A stretch of 30,721 bases of DNA from a virus. A program made the translations under genes and the position numbers. This document shows, in pieces, positions 21,414 through 27,449 of this stretch. The first letter of the stretch is position 1; each line of letters begins with the position of its first letter. The stretch is from positions 1-30,721 of the IMG/VR virus record IMGVR_UViG_3300044655_000748; one strand, written 5' to 3'. The notes beneath the pieces are model-generated. The model searched no databases. It saw only the letters and a program-made list of their open reading frames with translations, and was not told where the DNA came from.

Positions 21414-21898
21414 AAAAAAAGCATCGAGCCAACCACAACATCCATTGTGACATCCTTATAAAAATCAGCCTTGCTTTCGTCGCCATCGTACTCTTCAATT
21501 TCATAAAATTCGCCTGCCTTTCGTTTAATTGGTCTATAAAGTACCGACATTAAAAGCGGTATGTTTTCGTCAGTTCCGAGAAGCGTGTCAATCGTTGCGT
21601 GTTCGCCGAGTGTAATCTTATCAAAATTTGGTATAAATCCGTAGTGAACGCCATTCATTTTGAACGTGCGAACGAGCTTTGGCTTTTGATCCAAAACTTT
21701 TGCAAGAGTCTCAATAATATCAGTAAAATCATTAACAGGTATTTTCATTACATCGGCAACAGTTAGGTTGCAAAATATCGCCACCATTTGAATGCAAACG
21801 AAGGTCTCATCGTCTAAATTGTCCTTTAATACCTTTTGATAACGTTGGTATTGCGATAATTTTATCTCGCTTAGTGATGTTGGGATTACTACTCTCAT
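21206..21898 (-). CDS. Tail assembly chaperone (zero-frame product)
   Basis: The 230-residue protein starts MRVVIPTSLSEIKLSQYQRY, followed by QMVAIFCNLTVADVMKIPVND. This 'PTSLSEI-L-QYQ' opening is usual for tail chaperones of Bacteroidota phages, which coat the tape measure before tube assembly. At codons 160-162 the gene crosses CTT TTT TTT TGG, a perfect T-TTT-TTT slippery site, where a -1 shift gives the longer product. Unusually, the zero frame stays open for 68 more codons (WTLNKELLSNTLSHLEDKAA and on) inside the second frame. The ATG is preceded by the shared leader motif (21906-21928). The gene follows the large terminase, with a 168-base gap holding repeats. Confidence 0.75.
   Translation of the reverse strand: MRVVIPTSLSEIKLSQYQRYQKVLKDNLDDETFVCIQMVAIFCNLTVADVMKIPVNDFTDIIETLAKVLDQKPKLVRTFKMNGVHYGFIPNFDKITLGEHATIDTLLGTDENIPLLMSVLYRPIKRKAGEFYEIEEYDGDESKADFYKDVTMDVVVGSMLFFWTLNKELLSNTLSHLEDKAAREGLNLEEILENAGVGIKALFDCRVNLESTFEMWEKSLFMNHSRYYLT
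21411..21421 (-). other. Programmed -1 ribosomal frameshift site
   Basis: On the minus strand nine consecutive T (21420-21412) follow C21421 and precede GGAC. In the zero frame the codons are CTT TTT TTT TGG, so the heptamer T TTT TTT is in register for -1 slippage into TTG GAC TTT. No strong stimulatory hairpin is visible just downstream. Confidence 0.65.
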
Positions 21899-21905
21899 AC
21901 TTATA

Positions 21906-21928
21906 TAACTGAAAAATGTTGTTTTGTT
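21906..21928 (-). promoter_or_regulatory. Shared structural-gene leader motif, copy A
   Basis: On the minus strand it reads AACAAAACA, then ACATTTTT, then CAGTTA, exactly 7 bases before the ATG at 21898. It matches copy B at 19 of 23 positions. It has no TAnnTTTG element, so it may be a phage-specific promoter or a translation element. Confidence 0.6.
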
Positions 21929-21943
21929 TATTTTTTAAGTGAT

Positions 21944-21964
21944 AATCAATTTTTATAATTGATT
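21944..21964. repeat. Inverted repeat upstream of the chaperone gene
   Basis: AATCAATT and AATTGATT form 8-bp arms around 5 bases. There is no following T-run in either direction, so an operator is more likely than a terminator. Its near edge is 45 bases before the start codon, the same layout as the palindrome at 14707-14726. Confidence 0.55.
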
Positions 21965-21970
21965 TTCATA

Positions 21971-22064
21971 CCCTATCGGGTGTCATTTTCGGAAAAATTC
22001 ATGCACTTGTACCATATCGGGTGTTTGCTATTGTATGCAAAATTTGGAAAAATTCATGCACTTG
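21971..22064. repeat. Two-part direct repeat just downstream of the large terminase gene
   Basis: The word GGAAAAATTCATGCACTTG (19 bases) occurs at 21991-22009 and 22046-22064. Each copy is preceded by a second shared word, CC(C/A)TATCGGGTGT (21971-21983 and 22012-22024), with 7 and 21 bases between the parts. No gene covers this stretch. Possible roles are a packaging (cos/pac) site, a binding site for the small terminase, or an operator for the tail genes. Confidence 0.85.
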
Positions 22065-22066
22065 CC

Positions 22067-23230
22067 CTACGTTATGATAACTTTTCTCGATTTTCTTATC
22101 GATAGGCCCATCATTGCAAAATAGCGCATCGCATCGATGGCGTGATTGTATTCTCCGATTGGGACATTTAGTCGCTTGCCTGTTTTGTCGGTGTCCCAAG
22201 AGTAGTTGCGCAGCTCTTTTATTAGGTTGGTGCTTTGCTTAGTAACTAATAAGTTACGTTCCTGCAATACTGAAATCCCGAAATTGATTGAGTCTGCACC
22301 CTTTACCACTGGCTTGATATTGAAACCCGCTCGGCGTATCTCCTCGATTGACTTTGGCTCGGCTGAGTCGGCCCAAATTGGGAGGCGTTTGTCTTGTTTC
22401 ATTAATCGAATGATGTCCGAGTTTAAAAGTGAGGTCGAGTAAATCATTTCATCGGCTATTATTTTGCCGTTGTACTCGTATATTCCAATCAAAGCGGATG
22501 GGTCGTTCGAGTAGCCGAAATCGAGGCCACAACCTAAGAATTTCGCCTCTTGAGGTATTGTGTCTATTTGTTCCCAATTCGGGAACACAACGCCCTCAAG
22601 TGATCCGAGTTGACCTAAGCCGTAAACGTTATACCAGTTCGCCCAAAAAGTTGAGGTCTTGGCTTTCTCTTTTGCTTTGAGAATAAAATTTAAGGCAGAT
22701 TCGGGGCAGGCCTCGTTGTCCTCGTAGTTCACAATTAAAAAGTCGACGTCGTGGTCGTTCATCAAATCGGTATGAAACCAAAACTCGTTGACGGGATTCC
22801 AATCCAAATAGACGCCTTTTTTAGTTCTCGAGGCGAGTTCGGTGTAAGCGTGAAAGGTCATATTGTTGGCCTCGTTCATGTACAAGTAATCACGTCTTGC
22901 ACCTCGAAGCTTTGAGTCGTTCTCTGCACTAAAAAATTCGATGGCTGAGTTGTTTGCGAATGTGTATTTAAAGTCGGTCGCGTTCCATCTTTGCGGATTC
23001 CATCGACCTGTTAACACCATTATTTTTTTGAAGTCTTTTATTGCCCCTCTTTTTAAGTGGGGTATCGACTCCGCTACAACCGAAATCTCGAGGAGTTCGG
23101 TTTTGCAGCATAAGTCAATAAGTATTGGAAGGATTCCGAAGGTCTTGCCCGCTGAGGTGCCTCCTTGTATTCCTTTTGTGAATTTTTTAAGTCCTAAGAC
23201 TTTATTAATTACTGTTGTTCGTACAAACAT
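22067..23230 (-). CDS. terL: Terminase large subunit
   Basis: From the ATG at 23230 the product has 387 residues. Motifs are the Walker A-like GGTSAGKT (23-30), the Walker B-type YLYMNEAN (115-122), and the RNase H-like nuclease residues in GLDFGYSNDPSA, PIWADSAEP and the final YNHAIDAMRYF. These fit the Terminase_3 (PBSX-like) family. The enzyme drives DNA into the prohead and cuts it. A longer frame starts at 23314, but its 28 extra residues lie within the small-terminase gene and are not terminase-like. MFVRTTVINKVLGLKKF looks like the true start and leaves a 26-base overlap. Confidence 0.93.
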   Translation of the reverse strand: MFVRTTVINKVLGLKKFTKGIQGGTSAGKTFGILPILIDLCCKTELLEISVVAESIPHLKRGAIKDFKKIMVLTGRWNPQRWNATDFKYTFANNSAIEFFSAENDSKLRGARRDYLYMNEANNMTFHAYTELASRTKKGVYLDWNPVNEFWFHTDLMNDHDVDFLIVNYEDNEACPESALNFILKAKEKAKTSTFWANWYNVYGLGQLGSLEGVVFPNWEQIDTIPQEAKFLGCGLDFGYSNDPSALIGIYEYNGKIIADEMIYSTSLLNSDIIRLMKQDKRLPIWADSAEPKSIEEIRRAGFNIKPVVKGADSINFGISVLQERNLLVTKQSTNLIKELRNYSWDTDKTGKRLNVPIGEYNHAIDAMRYFAMMGLSIRKSRKVIIT

Positions 23231-23618
23231 CGGGGAAAAGTGGTTGCTCTTGGTGCGTTGTGATGTCTTGATACACTCTATCGGAGTACTTCTTTGGGTG
23301 CAATTTTGCAACAATCCATTTGCGAGCGTCGATTTTTAAGCGATCACGTTGCACCACATTTGCTCCAGTGAATGGTGTATGGTCTTCGTCGGAGTGATCC
23401 GCGATGTCAATAATGTCCTCGAATATCACGTCAGCTCGGATTTCGCACGCGCGCACGTATCTTTTTGCTTTGTCTTCGTCTGCTTCCAACCACTGATAAA
23501 ACGTTGCAGTACTTGGGAATTCTTTACGTCTTAAAATCGAGATAAGTGAGTTTCCTTGCTCGATTTCTCTTAAGATTTCGTCGAAAGTGTCGTCTATTTG
23601 TTGCTGGGAGTAAGCCAT
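23205..23618 (-). CDS. terS: Terminase small subunit
   Basis: The 137-residue protein shows the pattern of small terminases with an N-terminal helix-turn-helix (DEILREIEQGNSLISILRRKEFPSTATFY). A central helical part (KRYVRACEIRADVIFEDIIDIAD) follows, and then RDRLKIDARKWIVAKLHPKKYSDR. The last element is very typical of the phage family that recognises the packaging site and feeds DNA to TerL. It starts inside the upstream gene (25-base overlap) and overlaps TerL. Confidence 0.9.
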   Translation of the reverse strand: MAYSQQQIDDTFDEILREIEQGNSLISILRRKEFPSTATFYQWLEADEDKAKRYVRACEIRADVIFEDIIDIADHSDEDHTPFTGANVVQRDRLKIDARKWIVAKLHPKKYSDRVYQDITTHQEQPLFPDVCTNNSN

Positions 23619-23809
23619 TGTCCTATAATTACTTGGTTAACTGGTATATTTTCGTCGGTTTGTATCTTAAAATCGCGGTATTCCTTGAGTTTTAAAATAT
23701 CAAATAGGTTGGGAGATAGCCAAAGCTCGTTATGAGTAACGTCTTCGGGTTTGTTGTCGATTAGTTTGTCTAAAAATTCACACAATAGACCGAATTCGTT
23801 AGCCTCCAT
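23594..23809 (-). CDS. Small acidic protein of unknown function before terS (71 aa)
   Basis: It begins MEANEFGLLCEFLDKLIDNK and contains HNELWLSPNLFDILKLKEY and a final VNQVIIGQWLTPSNK. It has alternating helices and strands, no membrane segment and no metal motif. It overlaps the genes on both sides (11 and 25 bases) and so belongs to one translational unit with terS. I do not recognise a family. Confidence 0.7.
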   Translation of the reverse strand: MEANEFGLLCEFLDKLIDNKPEDVTHNELWLSPNLFDILKLKEYRDFKIQTDENIPVNQVIIGQWLTPSNK

Positions 23810-24173
23810 AATTTGATAGTTTGTTGAGGTCTTTTATTATTTGCTCGTGTACCTTTGAACAGGTTGGGCAGTTGCTATTGTCTAAACCAAAGTATTTGAG
23901 ATATAAGGCGTTTAAATAGGTCACGTCGTCTAAGTTTAACTCAGTACGTTTTCCATCGAGTACGCGTTGCCCTTTAGGCTCAAGGAATGTTTTAAACGAT
24001 TCTTTGTCTTCTGCTGACATCTCGCTTTTAACTCTTTTGAAGTTAAATAAACGATTCAGTCCAAATTGACGCTCTTTGCAACCTTGACAAGGCTCAATAC
24101 CAACTGAGTTGGTTATGTTAGCGATTACATCGCCAAGACCTTGAATTTCTTTTTTAGTCCTTCTTTTTGCCAT
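23799..24173 (-). CDS. Four-cysteine (zinc-binding) phage protein
   Basis: The 124-residue protein has two CxxC pairs, C29/C32 (EPCQGCKERQ) and C102/C105 (SNCPTCSKVH), likely joined around one zinc ion. Its N-terminus is basic (MAKRRTKKEIQGLGDVIANI). I know the element 'GIEPC-GCKERQ--LN' from small proteins in Bacteroidota phages next to terminase genes, of unknown function. A role in DNA binding or packaging is a guess. It overlaps the sigma-like gene by 20 bases. Confidence 0.72.
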   Translation of the reverse strand: MAKRRTKKEIQGLGDVIANITNSVGIEPCQGCKERQFGLNRLFNFKRVKSEMSAEDKESFKTFLEPKGQRVLDGKRTELNLDDVTYLNALYLKYFGLDNSNCPTCSKVHEQIIKDLNKLSNYGG

Positions 24174-24585
24174 AAATTTTTGATTTTACCATCTTATTGA
24201 TCCGATGGATTGTTTGAATATGTATGCCTGTTTGTCGGCTGAGTTCACGTTGACCGACTAAAGTTGAAAGCTCAAACATTGTGCGCTCATACCAAGTTAA
24301 GCCTTTTATAAGGGCCTTGTAATCGATTGGCTCGATATAGTCTCCATCGTCTAAGATTTCGATATTACTAAAATCGATTATTAAATCCTTTTGCTGCTTA
24401 GTATAGTCATAGAATAAGTTTCTTAAAACTGTATAAATATAACCATCTTTGATTAGATTGGTATTTTGATACAATTTAAGATACATTTCCTGTACTAACT
24501 CGTCAGCCAAGTCCTTGTCTTTGCATATTTGGAAAGCCATCTTGCGCCATTGTGCGTCTTTTTTGGCTAACTCTGCCAGTATCAT
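24154..24585 (-). CDS. Sigma-70-like RNA polymerase sigma factor (phage)
   Basis: The 143-residue protein has a region 2-like helix (DKDLADELVQEMYLKLYQN, about 24-42) and a region 4-like helix-turn-helix (VGQRELSRQTGIHIQTIHRIN, about 110-130). The linker is acidic. Length and layout are those of ECF-type sigma factors, but shorter. Such proteins could redirect host RNA polymerase to phage late promoters. It lies just upstream of the packaging and virion genes and is the natural candidate to read the shared leader motif at 21906, 14668 and 12004. It overlaps its neighbours by 4 and 20 bases. Confidence 0.75.
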   Translation of the reverse strand: MILAELAKKDAQWRKMAFQICKDKDLADELVQEMYLKLYQNTNLIKDGYIYTVLRNLFYDYTKQQKDLIIDFSNIEILDDGDYIEPIDYKALIKGLTWYERTMFELSTLVGQRELSRQTGIHIQTIHRINKMVKSKIYGKKKD

Positions 24586-24815
24586 AACCGCATTGGATTA
24601 AAATACTCAGACAAAAACAAGAGCAAAGCGTCGTTGTTCTCGACATAGTAAACCGTTCCTTGAATGACTAAGCAAATTTCGCTTTCGTTCTCGATCCAGT
24701 AGCCGTTGATTGCGTCAACCATTACCCGAAATTCGACAAAGCTCCCGCCCATTCCAAGAGTGTCATCCTCTTGCTCAAGCCACATCTGCGTACTTATCGT
24801 GTGTGGTTTTACCAT
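24582..24815 (-). CDS. Small protein of unknown function (77 aa)
   Basis: It begins MVKPHTISTQMWLEQEDDTL and has a beta-rich centre (SFVEFRVMVDAINGYWIENE, then ICLVIQGTVYYVEN) with a hydrophobic helix near the end (ALLLFLSEYFNPM). It is not long enough for a membrane span. It overlaps the sigma-like gene by 4 bases. I do not recognise it. Confidence 0.68.
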   Translation of the reverse strand: MVKPHTISTQMWLEQEDDTLGMGGSFVEFRVMVDAINGYWIENESEICLVIQGTVYYVENNDALLLFLSEYFNPMRL

Positions 24816-24819
24816 ATCG

Positions 24820-25011
24820 CTACAAACCTACTAAATATTTTGATACTAAGTTACTTTTTATCTCAATTATTTCCCCTGTATCTATATAACGGCAAAAAGC
24901 GGTATTGTAACACAATCCACTTATATAAAACTCACGCCCTTGCTTATTGATGTGGATCGGTGCGTTAATTGGCACCTCAAGTCCTTTATATATTTTCGAG
25001 CCTGCTCTCAT
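24820..25011 (-). CDS. Small protein of unknown function (63 aa)
   Basis: It begins MRAGSKIYKGLEVPINAPIH and looks like a compact beta-structure of the SH3 kind, with EFYISGLCYNTAFCRYIDTG and EIIEIKSNLVSKYL. Its start overlaps the upstream gene by 4 bases (ATGA type). No function can be named. Confidence 0.65.
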   Translation of the reverse strand: MRAGSKIYKGLEVPINAPIHINKQGREFYISGLCYNTAFCRYIDTGEIIEIKSNLVSKYLVGL

Positions 25012-25208
25012 TTTTTATAAGTATTATTATAATACTCCTCAGGTAAGTCGTCAAAAGATTCATATTTATAACCTCGCTCATTATAAGCCTCCATTATTTG
25101 CTGCTTCTCCATTTTTTTTGCTTGTAAAAACCATTTATTTATATTATCTACAAAATCATCGGTTGATGATTTAAATAATTTTTCTTCTAACCATTCAACT
25201 GCAGTCAT
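25008..25208 (-). CDS. Conserved small phage protein (66 aa)
   Basis: It begins MTAVEWLEEKLFKSSTDD and contains AKKMEKQQIMEAYNERGY, ending in EYYNNTYKK. This 'TAVEWL ... A-x-x-MEKQQIM-AY ... YYN-T' layout is very common in Bacteroidota phages and prophages, with no known function. It lies one base after the DUF3310 gene. Confidence 0.8.
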   Translation of the reverse strand: MTAVEWLEEKLFKSSTDDFVDNINKWFLQAKKMEKQQIMEAYNERGYKYESFDDLPEEYYNNTYKK

Positions 25209-25209
25209 A

Positions 25210-25431
25210 TTACTTAAATTTTAGTTTAGCCTCGTGGTGTATGATTTCGCGGTCGAGGTAGTGCATCGCTTTGCGCAGGTCTTCCAGGTGTGCGCCTTTG
25301 CGTCTTGCCCTTACGATGTACTTGACTGCATTACCCTCGTTAAAATTTAGGTCGTAGTCCTTAATGATGTCGATGACGTCATATTGCTGCTGGTTGTCGT
25401 AGTGTTTTGGTGTCATATTATTTAAAATCAA
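25210..25431 (-). CDS. DUF3310-family protein
   Basis: The 73-residue protein holds the DUF3310 core: HYDNQQQYDVIDIIKDYDLN, then FNEGNAVKYIVRARRKG, then DLRKAMHYLDREI. The family occurs in many phages close to nucleotide or replication genes. It has been linked to nucleotide kinase-like proteins, but its activity is unsettled. The start overlaps the upstream gene by 14 bases. Confidence 0.88.
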   Translation of the reverse strand: MILNNMTPKHYDNQQQYDVIDIIKDYDLNFNEGNAVKYIVRARRKGAHLEDLRKAMHYLDREIIHHEAKLKFK

Positions 25432-25627
25432 AATATGGGTTTTCCATGTAATAAATAGTATTTTCTTTTATTCTGCCATCAAAGTATATTTGTATTCCTT
25501 TATAAGCTATTATTTTACATTCAAAAGATTTAGAACAAACAAAAACATAATCAATAAAATCAAAGTCTTTTGGTATTTCATTAAGTATTTTATCGAGTTC
25601 AAATATCAGTTTCTCTTTTGGTGTCAT
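25418..25627 (-). CDS. Small AT-rich protein of unknown function (69 aa)
   Basis: It begins MTPKEKLIFELDKILNEIPK. A strand-rich remainder follows (DYVFVCSKSFECKIIAYKGI, then YFDGRIKENTIYYMENPYF). The gene is clearly more AT-rich than the DUF3310 gene it overlaps and may be a later arrival. The 81 bases upstream (25628-25708) are very AT-rich and hold no gene. They may contain a weak promoter (TTTG near 25690 with TAAAATTTT at a spacing of about 23). Confidence 0.65.
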   Translation of the reverse strand: MTPKEKLIFELDKILNEIPKDFDFIDYVFVCSKSFECKIIAYKGIQIYFDGRIKENTIYYMENPYFDFK

Positions 25628-25708
25628 AAAAAGTGTATATTAAAGCACTATTTTATAAAAATTTTAGTTTTTATACTTTAAATACTTTACAAAGTGCAAT
25701 ATAAGGCA

Positions 25709-25963
25709 TTATTTAAAATCAGTATCAAAGTCAGTCCATATTTTTACTATTGCCCCTGCGGCTTTTAGCTCCTCAATGCGCAGCTCTTGAATTGGCGATA
25801 GCTTCCCGCCTTCGCGTTTCACTTCTATAAACATCGCCTTGCCGTATTTGATTGCCAGTAGGTCGGGAATTCCGTTGGTAGATGTCTTAATCAGTTTCGT
25901 GACATACCAACCCCGCTCAATCAGTTTGCGTTTAATTTTCGTTTGAATCTGCTGCTCGGTCAA
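25709..25963 (-). CDS. VRR-NUC family nuclease
   Basis: The 84-residue protein is a complete stand-alone VRR-NUC domain. GIPDLLAI (31-38) and FIEVKREGGKLSPIQ (45-59) give the Asp, the Glu-x-Lys and the Gln of the PD-(D/E)XK-like site. Phage members are thought to cut branched or structured DNA. The start codon is TTG at 25963. No in-frame ATG lies upstream before a stop. The TTG overlaps the TGA of a small upstream ORF (TTGA), which supports it. Confidence 0.88.
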   Translation of the reverse strand: MTEQQIQTKIKRKLIERGWYVTKLIKTSTNGIPDLLAIKYGKAMFIEVKREGGKLSPIQELRIEELKAAGAIVKIWTDFDTDFK

Positions 25964-26046
25964 AGTCGTGATATTATGTAGTGGAACAATCGAATTAAAT
26001 ACGGCCTAAGCATTTCGTATATTAAAAAAATAAGTATGTATTTCAT
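25960..26046 (-). CDS. Possible tiny hydrophobic leader peptide (28 aa)
   Basis: The frame runs from ATG at 26046 to TGA at 25960. The product starts MKYILIFLIYEML and is hydrophobic with several Arg. Its TGA overlaps the TTG start of the VRR-NUC gene. It may be a small membrane peptide or a coupling leader that delivers ribosomes to the weak TTG start. Only position supports it. Confidence 0.4.
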   Translation of the reverse strand: MKYILIFLIYEMLRPYLIRLFHYIISRL

Positions 26047-26072
26047 AAGTGAATAATCAAATAATAAAAACA

Positions 26073-26146
26073 AACACCCCTCAATTGACCGCCAAGTGCA
26101 AAAGAAGGGTGTTGTTAGTTGTGTGTTTTCTCTTGGCGGTGGTCAA
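26073..26146. promoter_or_regulatory. Two interleaved inverted repeats after the helicase gene
   Basis: Pair A is AACACCC (26073-26079) with GGGTGTT (26107-26113). On the minus strand it is followed by TTGTTTTTATT, so it looks like an intrinsic terminator with a long loop. Pair B is TTGACCGCCAAG (26085-26096) with CTTGGCGG-TGG-TCAA (26132-26146), 12 bp with a 3-base bulge. One arm of B lies inside the loop of A, so RNA could form alternative hairpins or a pseudoknot. Confidence 0.7.
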
Positions 26147-26175
26147 ATATAATTAAAGTTTTTTAAATATCGCAA
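26144..26175 (-). promoter_or_regulatory. Candidate Bacteroidota-type promoter for the VRR-NUC to terminase genes
   Basis: On the minus strand TATATTTG (26144-26151) matches TAnnTTTG, and TTG (26173-26175) lies 21 bases upstream. It overlaps the end of the helicase gene. The transcript would start close to 26138 and enter hairpin A before reaching the first gene. Confidence 0.5.
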
Positions 26176-27439
26176 GTGTAAAGTCTTTTTTTTGTTGCAC
26201 GGTCTTATAAATATCGTATTCAATGCCTCCTTTTGAGAATATCCAAAAGACCTCGTTCTCTTGTCGCTGCATTGTGGTCATGCGATCACGGCTTTGCCAG
26301 TAACTCGTTGCACTAAAATCGATGTTATAGTAGACGAGATACTTTGCATTTTTTAAAGACACCCCTTCCCTGCCGGAAAGTATCTGAAGCGCGATGTTTT
26401 TATTGGTTGCGTCAAACTCCTCGACTGAATTTGTCAAGTAATCGGCTCCAAATACTTGAAGGAGCGCGTCCCATTCAGCCTTGAATTTATAAAAGATTGC
26501 GATTTTCTCGCCTTGAAACTTATCCTTTATAAACTTAGCCTTTGAGTCGTCTATTACTTTACTGCTGCCGTCCTCAAACTTACAAGTCCCGCTTGACAGT
26601 TGGTGCATTTTTTGCATCAACTTAACGCCTGTATCGCCTAAAATGACCTGCCCTTGTCCGTTGCGAACGATTAAGTCCTTTTTAAGTCGTCGAATGACCT
26701 CGTATGTGATTGGCTGCATCTCGCACTCCAGCACCATCTCGTTGACGCTTGTAGTAAAGCCTGCCTCTTTTTGTGTAAAAGTTATAATATACGGCCGTGT
26801 GGATCTTCGAATAAGATTCTCTTTTGCGTTTGAGTAGTCCTTAACAATGCCATGCCCTAAGCGTTTCTCTTTAATGTCGACGTACTCAGCGGCCCACTTA
26901 TAAAAGTTAGCATAGTTTTTATAAGGCGAGTAATCACTTACCCAAAATTGATGAAACCATTGTGAGTATGACTCAGGCGTTGGCGTACCGCTTAGGAATA
27001 TCATAGGCAGTTTACTAAATCGCTTTTTAAATTCCTTAGCCGTTGCGTTCGGTTTAGGGAATGCACCAAAACGGTGGTGTTCGTCATGTATGATTAAATC
27101 AAACTCCCCATTTACTAAATGTAAACTCTCATCGTTTATGATTGTTAAATCAAACGTAAACCCGAAGTTGTCGTAGTCCCATTCAATACTGGAGATTGCT
27201 TTCTTTTTTGTTAAAAACAACACTCGCTTGGCTCCATAAAGTTGGGCCGTATTTAAAGCGGTTAAACTTTTGCCAGTGCGCACCTCCATCGCGAGGTAAA
27301 CGATTTTTTTATTTCGCAAAATCTCAACCGCCTCGGCTGAGATTTTTGTTTGGTATGGTCGTAATTTCATTACAGGATCTAAAAATACACTGCCTAAGTG
27401 TTTTTGTTCATCGTATAAAATATCTTTCCAATCTCTCAT
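26153..27439 (-). CDS. SF2 helicase (DEAD/SNF2-like)
   Basis: The 428-residue protein carries the SF2 motifs in order: a Q-like LRPYQ (26-30), motif I EVRTGKS (52-58), Ia FLTKKK, motif II HDEHH (118-122, a DEAH-type box), motif III LSGTPTP (149-155), motif V ILSGREGVSL, and motif VI QSRDRMTTMQRQ. It uses ATP to move on or unwind DNA. Without a fused nuclease or methylase domain it is most likely a replication or recombination helicase. It is 10 bases after the PAPS reductase-like gene and 189 bases before the next recognised gene. Confidence 0.9.
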   Translation of the reverse strand: MRDWKDILYDEQKHLGSVFLDPVMKLRPYQTKISAEAVEILRNKKIVYLAMEVRTGKSLTALNTAQLYGAKRVLFLTKKKAISSIEWDYDNFGFTFDLTIINDESLHLVNGEFDLIIHDEHHRFGAFPKPNATAKEFKKRFSKLPMIFLSGTPTPESYSQWFHQFWVSDYSPYKNYANFYKWAAEYVDIKEKRLGHGIVKDYSNAKENLIRRSTRPYIITFTQKEAGFTTSVNEMVLECEMQPITYEVIRRLKKDLIVRNGQGQVILGDTGVKLMQKMHQLSSGTCKFEDGSSKVIDDSKAKFIKDKFQGEKIAIFYKFKAEWDALLQVFGADYLTNSVEEFDATNKNIALQILSGREGVSLKNAKYLVYYNIDFSATSYWQSRDRMTTMQRQENEVFWIFSKGGIEYDIYKTVQQKKDFTLAIFKKL

Positions 27440-27449
27440 AGTTTAAATT

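Noticed and set aside
21999-22199. Minus-strand open frame of 66 codons across the end of terL
   Set aside because: It is mostly inside terL in another frame, and its end only reads through the direct repeats.
23231-23314. Extended terminase large subunit N-terminus from 23314
   Set aside because: The extra 28 residues lie inside the small terminase gene and do not resemble terminase. The ATG at 23230 fits the family.
24823-24830. TAGGTTTG on the minus strand as a promoter -7 element
   Set aside because: There is no TTG at a suitable distance upstream, and it overlaps closely packed genes.
26798-26804. TGTGGAT words as DnaA boxes
   Set aside because: They match only part of the 9-base box and lie inside the helicase gene.
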